Source: Bacillota bacterium (GTDB taxonomy: Bacteria > Bacillota > Limnochordia > Limnochordales > ZCTH02-B6). Taken from it: a stretch of DNA of 10,992 bases. The position numbers and the translations under genes were made by a program. Below the pieces are notes generated by a model. The model was not told the origin of the DNA. It worked only from the letters and a program-made list of their open reading frames with translations, and ran no database searches. Shown here one piece after another: positions 1 to 6,279 of this stretch. The DNA lies in the NCBI GenBank assembly GCA_003387805.1, contig QGSR01000037.1:1-10992 (forward strand). The letters are read 5' to 3'. Within the stretch, counting starts at the first letter, position 1. The number at the start of each line of letters is the position of its first letter.

Positions 1-1
1 A

Positions 2-1894
2 TCAGCGGCGGCAAAACCTCCGTTCAAAATCCGTGGGGCCCAGTTCGATGAGGAGGGGGCGCCCAGGGGGGCACGCGAAGGGTTTGCCCGCCTGGGCCAC
101 CGGGGCCAGCAGCTTTTTCACCCGGCTCATGTCCAGGACCTGCCCCGCCTTGACGGCGGCCCGGCACGCCAGCGAGGCCGCGGCTTCGTGGGCGCTGAAG
201 CCGCCTTCCCCATCGCACGCGTCCAGCACTTCCTCCAGCACGCCGGTCAGCCGCGCGGCGTCCGCGCCCGGGCCCAGTTCCACGGGCACGCCCCGCACCA
301 GGTACGACGCGCCCCCGAAAGGCTCCAGCACGAAGCCCAGCCGGGCCAGCTCCTCCTGATACTGCTCCGCGAGGCCCGACCGCTCGGGCGAGAAGGTGAC
401 GGCCACGGGCGCCAGCAGGTGCTGGACGCTGCCTCCGCCCCGGGCCGCGCGGCGGAGAAACCGCTCGTACAGCACCCGCTCGTGGGCCACGTGCTGATCG
501 ATGATCCACAGCCCCTGCGGCGTTTCGCCGAGAATGAACGTCCGGTGCAGCTGCCCCAGCACGTTCATCTCCCGCAGCAGGGTGCGCGCGTCCCGGGCTG
601 GGCCGCCGGCCGCGGCGCCCGTGCCGAGTTCCGGGTACGCGTCGCGGTGCAAACGCTCCCGGGCGGCCCCTCCCGACGACCCGCGCCACGTCCCCGCGCT
701 TTCCCGCGAGCCCCCCGGGGCGTAAACGGGCTCTTCCGCATGGTCCCCCGCGGGCCGCCGCGCCTCGCCGGAGGCGGGCCCCGAAGGCGGCTCCGGCCGC
801 TCAAAACCAGGATAGAGGCCCGACTGTCCGCCTCGGGTGGCCGGCGCCGGAGCGGCGCGGCCCTCCACGGGCCGCCCCAAAGACGCCGCGCCCACCAGGC
901 CGGCGCCGAGAAGCCCGTGCCGCACGGCTCGCAGCACGGTGCGAAACACCGCCCGCTCGTCTTTGAAGCGCACTTCGGCCTTGGCCGGGTGCACGTTGAC
1001 GTCCACGGCGGCCGGATCCACCGTCAGATGAAGGACGGCCAGAGGATACCGCCGGGGCGGCAGCAGCGTCTCGTACCCCTGCTCGATGGCCCGCAGCAGC
1101 GCGGCGCTGTGAATCCAGCGCCCGTTGAGAAACACCGACATGCGGTCGCGGTTGCCGTGGACGGCGTCGGGCCGCCCGACGAAGCCGTGCACCCGCAGCC
1201 CGTCCAGCTCGTAGTCGACGGGCACCAGCCCCGGCCCCGCGGCCTGGCCATATATGGCCAGGACGGCGCCGGCCAGGTCGCCGTCGCCGGGCGTGGCGAA
1301 CACTTGCCTGCCGTCGGCCAGAAACCGAAACGCCACGGCCGGCCAGGCCAGGGCGATGCGGGCCGCTACTTCGGCCACCCGCCGCCGCTCGGCCGCTTCG
1401 GAGCGCAAGAACTTGTAGCGGGCCGGCGTGTTGAAAAACAGCCGGCGCACGACGACGGTGGTGCCCGGCGGGGTGCCGGCCGGCTCCCGCGAGCCGGGCC
1501 GGCCCGCCTCCACGGTGTAGCGGACGCCGCCGGCGGCGCCGGCGGTGCGGGTCCTCATCTCCACCTGGGCCACCGAGGCGATGCTGGGCAGCGCCTCGCC
1601 GCGAAAGCCCAGCGTGTGCACGCTGAACAAATCGTCGGCCGAGCGGATTTTGCTGGTGGCGTGCCGGGCGAAGGCCAGCGGGACCTGATCCGCCGGGATG
1701 CCCGCGCCGTCGTCGGTGACGCGGATGTACTCTTTGCCGCCCTCCCGGATTTCGATCTCGATGCGCGTGGCGCCGGCGTCCAGGGCGTTTTCCACCAGCT
1801 CTTTCACGACCGACGCCGGCCGCTCGATGACTTCGCCCGCGGCGATTTTGTTGGCGATTTGCTCGTCCAGGACGCGAATGTCACGGCCGGTCAC
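2..1894 (-). CDS. mutL: DNA mismatch repair protein MutL (endonuclease-type)
   Basis: MutL couples MutS mismatch recognition to downstream repair and, in bacteria without MutH, nicks the new strand itself. The 630-aa protein is complete. GHKL ATPase motifs are visible: ELVENALDAG (32-41), DDGAGI (61-66) and GFRGEAL (96-102); VNVHPAKAEVRF (299-310) closes the N-terminal half. A Gly/Ala/Pro-rich linker covers about 335-435. The C-terminal dimerisation/nuclease domain has DQHVAHERVLYE (466-477, family DQHAxxExxxxE), a clamp-type QHLLAP (491-496), ACR around Cys577, and CPPGRP (608-613). Family members usually have CPHGRP, so a probable metal-ligand His is Pro here. The GTG start is supported by an AAGGAGGGA ribosome site (1901-1909) 6 bp upstream and by the canonical IRVLDEQIANKIAAGEVI beginning. 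It is the last visible gene of miaB-mutS-mutL, 60 bp after mutS; its TGA is at 4-2, so anything downstream lies outside the window. Confidence 0.97.
   Translation of the reverse strand: MTGRDIRVLDEQIANKIAAGEVIERPASVVKELVENALDAGATRIEIEIREGGKEYIRVTDDGAGIPADQVPLAFARHATSKIRSADDLFSVHTLGFRGEALPSIASVAQVEMRTRTAGAAGGVRYTVEAGRPGSREPAGTPPGTTVVVRRLFFNTPARYKFLRSEAAERRRVAEVAARIALAWPAVAFRFLADGRQVFATPGDGDLAGAVLAIYGQAAGPGLVPVDYELDGLRVHGFVGRPDAVHGNRDRMSVFLNGRWIHSAALLRAIEQGYETLLPPRRYPLAVLHLTVDPAAVDVNVHPAKAEVRFKDERAVFRTVLRAVRHGLLGAGLVGAASLGRPVEGRAAPAPATRGGQSGLYPGFERPEPPSGPASGEARRPAGDHAEEPVYAPGGSRESAGTWRGSSGGAARERLHRDAYPELGTGAAAGGPARDARTLLREMNVLGQLHRTFILGETPQGLWIIDQHVAHERVLYERFLRRAARGGGSVQHLLAPVAVTFSPERSGLAEQYQEELARLGFVLEPFGGASYLVRGVPVELGPGADAARLTGVLEEVLDACDGEGGFSAHEAAASLACRAAVKAGQVLDMSRVKKLLAPVAQAGKPFACPPGRPLLIELGPTDFERRFCRR
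1243..1262. repeat. 20-bp perfect palindrome inside mutL
   Basis: CCTGGCCATATATGGCCAGG equals its own reverse complement over all 20 bases. It lies inside the mutL reading frame and encodes part of LAIYGQ (residues 212-217) in the N-terminal domain. The centre is A/T-rich and uses ATA and TAT codons, unusual beside the G/C-ending codons around it. The symmetry is seen directly; a role as a protein-binding or nuclease site is not shown. Confidence 0.6.
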
Positions 1895-1913
1895 GGTCGT
1901 TCCCTCCTTGGCG

Positions 1914-1939
1914 GCGCCCGCGGCCCGCCTCCGCGGCGC
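1914..1939 (-). other. GC-rich hairpin in the mutS-mutL gap
   Basis: The 60-bp gap between mutS and mutL contains an inverted repeat: GCGCCCGCGG and CCGCGGCGC (plus-strand reading) can pair as a 9-bp stem with one bulged base around a 7-base loop. No T-run follows on the minus strand, so it does not look like an intrinsic terminator. In the mRNA it would lie just upstream of the mutL ribosome site and could affect mRNA stability or mutL translation. In sequence this GC-rich, chance is also plausible. Confidence 0.4.
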
Positions 1940-1954
1940 GAGCAGGCCGGCTTT

Positions 1955-4564
1955 CTACTCCTCGTCCAGCAGCCGGGCCCGCCACCGGGCCAGCAGGTTC
2001 AGCGCCTCCAGGGGCGTCATGCGGGGGATGTCCAGCCGCCGCAGGTGGGCGATGATCTCGTCCTCAGCCAGCTGCGCGGCGAAATCGGGCTCGGCCGCGG
2101 CGGCGGTCTCGGCCCGCGCGAACAAGTTCAGCTGCGCGGCCCGGGGCCGCCCCTGCTCCAGTTCGTGCAGCAGCTTGCGGGCCCGCTGGATGACTTCGGC
2201 CGGAATGCCCGCCATGCGGGCCACGTTGATGCCGTAGCTTTTGTCGGCGCCCCCCGGCACCACCGTGTACAAAAAGCTGATCCGGCCCCGGTGCTCGGCC
2301 ACCTCGGTGCGGTAGTTGCGGGCCCGGGGCAGATGGTCCGGCAACTTCGTCAGCTCGTGGTAGTGGGTGGAGATGAGGGTCCGGGCGCCGATGCGGTCGT
2401 GAATATACTCCGCGATGGCCTGCGTCAGCGCCATGCCGTCGTAGGTGCTGGTCCCCCGGCCCAGCTCGTCGATGACGACCAGGCTGCGCTCCGTCGCGTG
2501 GTGGAGAATGTGGGCCGCCTCGTTCATCTCCACCATGAACGTGCTCTGCCCGGTGCCCAGGTCGTCCGCGGCGCCCACCCGGGTGAAAATGCGGTCCACC
2601 AGCCCGATTTTCGCCGCCTCGGCCGGTACGAAGCTGCCCATCTGGGCCAGCAGGACAATGAGCGCCACCTGCCGCAAATACGTGCTCTTGCCGGCCATGT
2701 TGGGGCCGGTCAAAATGACCAGCCGCTGGTTTTCGTCCAAAAGCGTGTCATTGGGCACGAAGGCGCCGTTTTCCGTCAGCGCCTCCACCACCGGGTGGCG
2801 GCCGCCTTTGATCTCGATGCGCAGCCGCCGGTCGATGGCGGGCTTCGTCCAGCCGCGCTCCGCGGCCACGTGGGCCAGCGCCGCCAGCACGTCCAGCTGC
2901 GCCAGCCGGCGGGCCGTGGCCTGGATGGCCCCGGTGCGGGCCGCGATGCGCTCCCGCAGCTCCGTGAACAGCTCATACTCCAGCTCCACGACCCGGTCTT
3001 CGGCGTGAAGAATGAGCGCTTCCTGCTCCTTCAGCTCGGGCGTCACGAACCGCTCCGCGTTGGCCAGCGTCTGCTTGCGCTCGTAGTCGCCGGGCACCAG
3101 GGGCAGGTTAGGACGGGTCACCTCGATGTAGTAGCCGAACACTTTGTTGAAGCCGACTTTCAGCGACTTGATGCCCGTGCGCTCCCGCTCCTTCTCCTCC
3201 AGCTCCGCGATCCACTGCTTCCCCCGGCTGCCCGCCTCCCTCAGCCGGTCCACTTCCGCGGAAAAGCCCGGGCGAATGAGACCGCCCTCCCGCACCGTCG
3301 CGGGCGGATCGTCCACCAGCGCCGCGGCGATGTCCGCGGCCACTTCCGCCAGCGGGTCCAGATCCGCGGCCAGCGCCCGCAGCGCCGGTTCCGAGTCGTC
3401 GCCCAGCAGCAGCTCCTTGACGGCCGGCACCTGCTCCAGCGACCGGCGCAGCGCGACCAAATCCCTCGCGTTGGCGTTCTTGTACGCGACGCGGCCCAAG
3501 AGCCGCTCGATGTCGGCCACGGGCTGCAGCAAGTCCCGCAGGCGCAGGCGGACGGCGCTCCTGCGCACCAGCGCGTCCACCGCGTCCAGCCGCTCCCGGA
3601 TGGCCGCCTCGTCCAGCAGGGGCTGGTCGATCCAGCGGCGCAGCAGGCGGGCGCCCATGGCCGTTTTGGTCGCGTCCAAAACCCAAAGCAGGCTGCCCCG
3701 CACCGTGCCGTCCCGCCACGTGCGGGTCAGCTCCAGAGTGCGCCGGGTGGCCGGGTCCAGCGTCATGTGGGCCGCGGTGGAATACGTCGACATGCCGGCG
3801 ATTTGCGTCGCGGCCGTCTTCTGCGTCTCCTGCAGGTACTGCAGCACCGCGCCCGCGGCCTGCACCGCCAGCGGCAGGTGCTCGCAGCCGAAACCGTCCA
3901 GCGAATGCACGTCGAAATGCTCCGTCAGGCGCCGGTAGGCCGTCTCGTGGCGGAACGCCCGCTCGTCATAGGGGGCCGCGGTGCGGCAGTGGCGGGCGAT
4001 GCCGGCCCGCAGCGGCTCGTCGGACGCGATGCCGGGGCCCAGCAGGCATTCCGCGGGCGAAAGGCGCGCCAGCTCGGTCAAAAGCTCCTCCTGCGCGTTT
4101 TCCCCGTTGAACTCCGTCACCTGGAAGTCGCCGGTGGACGCGTCGCACACCGCGAGGCCGTAGCCGCCCCGCCCCCGGGACACCGCGACCAGGTAGTTGT
4201 TGGCGCCGGCTTCCAGGGACTGCTCGCCGATGACGGTCCCGGGCGTCACCACCCGCACGACGCCCCGCTCCACCAGGCCTTTGGCCTCTTTCGGATCCTG
4301 CAGCTGCTCGCAGATGGCCACCTTGAACCCGTGGGCCACCAAGGTGGCGATGTAGCTTTCCGCGGAGTGGTACGGCACGCCGCACATGGGGATGCGGCCC
4401 AGGGAGCCGGCCTCGCGTGAGGTCAAGACGATGTCGAGGACGCGGCTGGCCGTCTCCGCGTCCTCCCCGAACATTTCGTAAAAATCCCCGAGGCGAAAAA
4501 ACACGATCGCATCGGGGTACTGCTCCTTGACGGAAAAATACTGCGCCATCATGGGGGTGGCCAT
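1955..4564 (-). CDS. mutS: DNA mismatch recognition protein MutS
   Basis: MutS binds mismatches and small loops, then acts as an ATP-dependent sliding clamp that recruits MutL. The 869-aa length is normal for the family. The mismatch-wedge Phe-x-Glu is Phe28/Glu30 in GDFYEMF, followed by CGVPYHSAESY (61-71) and CEQLQDPKEAKG (85-96). The ATPase domain has Walker A GPNMAGKST (620-628), a TGQSTFMVEM segment (671-680), Walker B with Asp699/Glu700 before LGRGTST, and STHYHEL (732-738). QLNLF (811-815) matches the sliding-clamp-binding consensus. DIPRMTPLEALNLLARW (845-861) resembles the C-terminal oligomerisation helices. The ATG lies 3 bp after the miaB TAA with no clear ribosome site, suggesting translational coupling; ATGs at residues 5 and 6 are alternatives, but the TPM-x-Q-Y beginning matches family N-termini. 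Confidence 0.97.
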   Translation of the reverse strand: MATPMMAQYFSVKEQYPDAIVFFRLGDFYEMFGEDAETASRVLDIVLTSREAGSLGRIPMCGVPYHSAESYIATLVAHGFKVAICEQLQDPKEAKGLVERGVVRVVTPGTVIGEQSLEAGANNYLVAVSRGRGGYGLAVCDASTGDFQVTEFNGENAQEELLTELARLSPAECLLGPGIASDEPLRAGIARHCRTAAPYDERAFRHETAYRRLTEHFDVHSLDGFGCEHLPLAVQAAGAVLQYLQETQKTAATQIAGMSTYSTAAHMTLDPATRRTLELTRTWRDGTVRGSLLWVLDATKTAMGARLLRRWIDQPLLDEAAIRERLDAVDALVRRSAVRLRLRDLLQPVADIERLLGRVAYKNANARDLVALRRSLEQVPAVKELLLGDDSEPALRALAADLDPLAEVAADIAAALVDDPPATVREGGLIRPGFSAEVDRLREAGSRGKQWIAELEEKERERTGIKSLKVGFNKVFGYYIEVTRPNLPLVPGDYERKQTLANAERFVTPELKEQEALILHAEDRVVELEYELFTELRERIAARTGAIQATARRLAQLDVLAALAHVAAERGWTKPAIDRRLRIEIKGGRHPVVEALTENGAFVPNDTLLDENQRLVILTGPNMAGKSTYLRQVALIVLLAQMGSFVPAEAAKIGLVDRIFTRVGAADDLGTGQSTFMVEMNEAAHILHHATERSLVVIDELGRGTSTYDGMALTQAIAEYIHDRIGARTLISTHYHELTKLPDHLPRARNYRTEVAEHRGRISFLYTVVPGGADKSYGINVARMAGIPAEVIQRARKLLHELEQGRPRAAQLNLFARAETAAAAEPDFAAQLAEDEIIAHLRRLDIPRMTPLEALNLLARWRARLLDEE

Positions 4565-4567
4565 CGT

Positions 4568-5995
4568 TTACGCGGTGCCGGCGACCGCGGGCACCTCCGC
4601 TTCGCCCACCAAAGTCCACGTGCGGGCCCGGGTGATGCGCACGGGGATAATGCGGCCCACCAGCTCCTCCCCGCCCGGGAAGGTGACGATCTTGTTGCCC
4701 CGGGTGCGGCCGTTGAGCATGCCCGGCTCCTTCTCGTTCTTGCCTTCCACCAGCACTTCCTGGACCGAGCCGACCATGGCCGCGTTCTTGCGGGCGCTGA
4801 TCTCGTTTTGCACCTCGATAAGGCGGTGGATGCGCTCCCGCTTCACTTCCTCCGGCACGTGGTCCGGCAGGTTCGGCGCGCCGGTGCCGGGCCGGGGCGA
4901 GTAGATGAACATGAAGGCGCTGTCGTACTCCACTTCCTTGACGAGGCTGATGGTGTCCTCAAACTCTTCCTCGGTCTCGCCGGGGAAGCCCACGATGATG
5001 TCGGTGGTCAGCGTCAAGTCCGGGATGTTGGCGCGCAGCTTCTCCACCAGCTCCAGGTACTGCCGGCGGTTGTAGCGGCGGCCCATGAGCTTCAGGATGC
5101 GGTCGTTGCCCGACTGCACCGGCAGGTGCAGCTGTTCCATCACTTTCTCCGCGTCGCGCATGCAGTCGATGAGCTCGTCGGTAATGTCGCGCGGATGGGA
5201 CGTCATGAAGCGCAGCCGCTCGATGCCGTCAATCTCGTTGAGCCGCCACAGCAAAGACGCCAGCGTCGTGCCGTCGCCCAGGTCTTTGCCGTACGCGTCC
5301 ACCGTCTGGCCCAGCAGCGTCACTTCCTTGTACCCTTCGGCCGCCAGCTGCTCCACTTCGTTGATGATGTAGCCCGCGCGCCGGCTGCGCTGGCGGCCCC
5401 GCGTCTGGGGCACGATGCAGAAGCTGCAGCGGTAGTCGCAGCCGTAAATGATGGTGACGAAAGCCTTCAGCTTGTCCTCGCGGACCACGGGCAGGCCTTC
5501 GACGATGTCGCCGTGCTCGTCCCAGACCTCCATGACCCGCTGGCCGGTCTGCTGCACCTGCGTAATGAGCTCCGGCAGGCGGTGGATGTTCATGGTGCCG
5601 AAAATCAGGTCCACGTGGGGCAGCCGCTCCCAGAGCTTCTGCCGCTCCACTTTGCTCTGGGGCATGCAGCCGCTGATGCCGATGATGAGGTCCGGCTTTT
5701 TCTCCTTCAGCTCTTTCAGCGAGTGAACCTGGCCGTACACCTTGCGCTCGGGGTTTTCCCTCACCGAGCACGTGTTGTACAAAATGAGGTCGGCCTCTTC
5801 GATGTCGTACGTCTTCTCGTAGCCCAGCCCCGCCAGGAGCCCGTACATCGTCTGCGTGTCCAGCTCGTTCATCTGGCAGCCGAAAGTGACGATGTACGCC
5901 TTCTTGCCGGTCTCCACGGCCTCGGGCACTCGCACGGGGCGGACCGGCTTCGTATGATCAACGGGATTGTTTATGATCGGGAGCGTGAATTCCAT
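4568..5995 (-). CDS. miaB: tRNA-2-methylthio-N6-dimethylallyladenosine synthase MiaB
   Basis: MiaB is a radical-SAM methylthiotransferase that converts i6A37 to ms2i6A37 in tRNAs reading UNN codons, using two iron-sulfur clusters. Numbered from the ATG chosen here (475 aa), the N-terminal cluster cysteines are Cys40 (FGCQMN), Cys76 (NTCSVRE) and Cys110 (SGCMPQ). The radical-SAM CxxxCxxC is Cys186/190/193 in YGCDYRCSFCIVPQTRG. VDLIFGTMNIHRLPEL (128-143) is typical of MiaB rather than RimO or MtaB. A TRAM-like RNA-binding region forms the last ~65 residues. A longer frame to a TTG at 6037 exists, but that TTG shares a base with the -10 box and lies upstream of the predicted transcript start. 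The ATG has a G-rich element (6002-6008) about 6 bp upstream. It is first in the operon with mutS and mutL. Confidence 0.96.
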   Translation of the reverse strand: MEFTLPIINNPVDHTKPVRPVRVPEAVETGKKAYIVTFGCQMNELDTQTMYGLLAGLGYEKTYDIEEADLILYNTCSVRENPERKVYGQVHSLKELKEKKPDLIIGISGCMPQSKVERQKLWERLPHVDLIFGTMNIHRLPELITQVQQTGQRVMEVWDEHGDIVEGLPVVREDKLKAFVTIIYGCDYRCSFCIVPQTRGRQRSRRAGYIINEVEQLAAEGYKEVTLLGQTVDAYGKDLGDGTTLASLLWRLNEIDGIERLRFMTSHPRDITDELIDCMRDAEKVMEQLHLPVQSGNDRILKLMGRRYNRRQYLELVEKLRANIPDLTLTTDIIVGFPGETEEEFEDTISLVKEVEYDSAFMFIYSPRPGTGAPNLPDHVPEEVKRERIHRLIEVQNEISARKNAAMVGSVQEVLVEGKNEKEPGMLNGRTRGNKIVTFPGGEELVGRIIPVRITRARTWTLVGEAEVPAVAGTA

Positions 5996-6036
5996 CCCGT
6001 GTCCCCCCACTTCCACGCGTTCGGGTGCACGCGTCA

Positions 6037-6065
6037 ATTGTAGTACAACGTCCGGCGCCCGGCAA
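6037..6065 (-). promoter_or_regulatory. Sigma-A-type promoter of miaB-mutS-mutL
   Basis: Read on the minus strand, TTGCCG (6065-6060) and TACAAT (6042-6037) are separated by exactly 17 bp. They match the housekeeping consensus TTGACA/TATAAT at 4 of 6 and 5 of 6 positions. Transcription should start near 6030, giving a leader of about 35 bases before the miaB ATG at 5995. No experimental start site is available. Confidence 0.75.
6038..6048. repeat. Small palindrome overlapping the miaB -10 box
   Basis: TTGTA and TACAA flank one central G, an 11-bp inverted repeat that shares bases 6038-6042 with the -10 hexamer. Its position is typical of an operator for a small dimeric repressor, but each arm is only 5 bp and no second copy was noticed in the window. 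Chance is a serious alternative. Confidence 0.3.
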
Positions 6066-6104
6066 GGAAACAGGCCCCTGGAGCGGAAATAATGGCTCGG
6101 GCGC

Positions 6105-6121
6105 CCGGTCCCCCGGACCGG
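6105..6121 (+). other. Hairpin upstream of the small plus-strand gene
   Basis: CCGGTCC (6105-6111) and GGACCGG (6115-6121) form a perfect 7-bp stem around a CCC loop, 32 bp before the GTG of the small gene. No T-run follows on either strand. It would lie in the leader if transcription begins upstream; I could not find a convincing plus-strand promoter between 6065 and 6150. The only A/T-rich stretch there is AAATAAT at 6087-6093, without a good -35 partner. Confidence 0.35.
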
Positions 6122-6153
6122 AGGACGCGGCGCCCGCGCTGCGAGGAAGGTGA

Positions 6154-6279
6154 GTGCCGTTGCGCCGCCGCACGCTGTGGCGGGTCTTCTGGTTCGGCGT
6201 CGCGCTGGGACTGCTACTGGCCGTCATCTTGCACGCGCGCGCCGAAATCCGGGTCATCCGCGCGCTGCTGTTCGACTAG
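6154..6279 (+). CDS. Small single-pass membrane protein, unknown function
   Basis: This 41-codon frame starts with GTG at 6154, directly after an in-frame TGA, or with TTG at 6160 (39 aa). The protein opens with basic residues (RRRTLWR), then a hydrophobic stretch VFWFGVALGLLLAVILHA that fits one membrane helix, and ends in a charged tail, AEIRVIRALLFD. The Arg-rich N-terminus predicts it stays inside. Support for coding: GAGGAAGG at 6143-6150 is a good ribosome site (9 bp before TTG, about 6 bp before GTG counting from GAGGA), and nearly all third codon positions are G or C, as in accepted neighbours. It runs opposite to every other gene here and ends tail-to-tail with thiI; the two TAG stops share CTAG at 6276-6279. 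I recognise no family. A chance open frame in GC-rich DNA remains possible. Confidence 0.6.
   Translation: MPLRRRTLWRVFWFGVALGLLLAVILHARAEIRVIRALLFD

Noticed and set aside
1243..1262. CCATATATGG core resembling a CArG box
   Set aside because: CArG boxes are eukaryotic SRF/MADS sites; the resemblance has no meaning here beyond the palindrome itself.
1525..1547. GCC/GGC-rich short repeats in mutL
   Set aside because: They encode Gly/Ala residues in a variable loop and are expected from composition; no regular unit beyond a few copies.
188..4420. A 1410-codon open frame on the plus strand across mutL and mutS
   Set aside because: It lies antisense to two certain genes. Its Arg/Gln/Pro/His-rich translation has no recognisable domain, and such long antisense frames are normal in GC-rich genes with G/C-ending codons.
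4808..6043. A 411-codon plus-strand frame antisense to miaB
   Set aside because: It is fully antisense to a gene with intact cluster motifs, and its His/Val/Leu/Arg-biased sequence is typical of a shadow frame.
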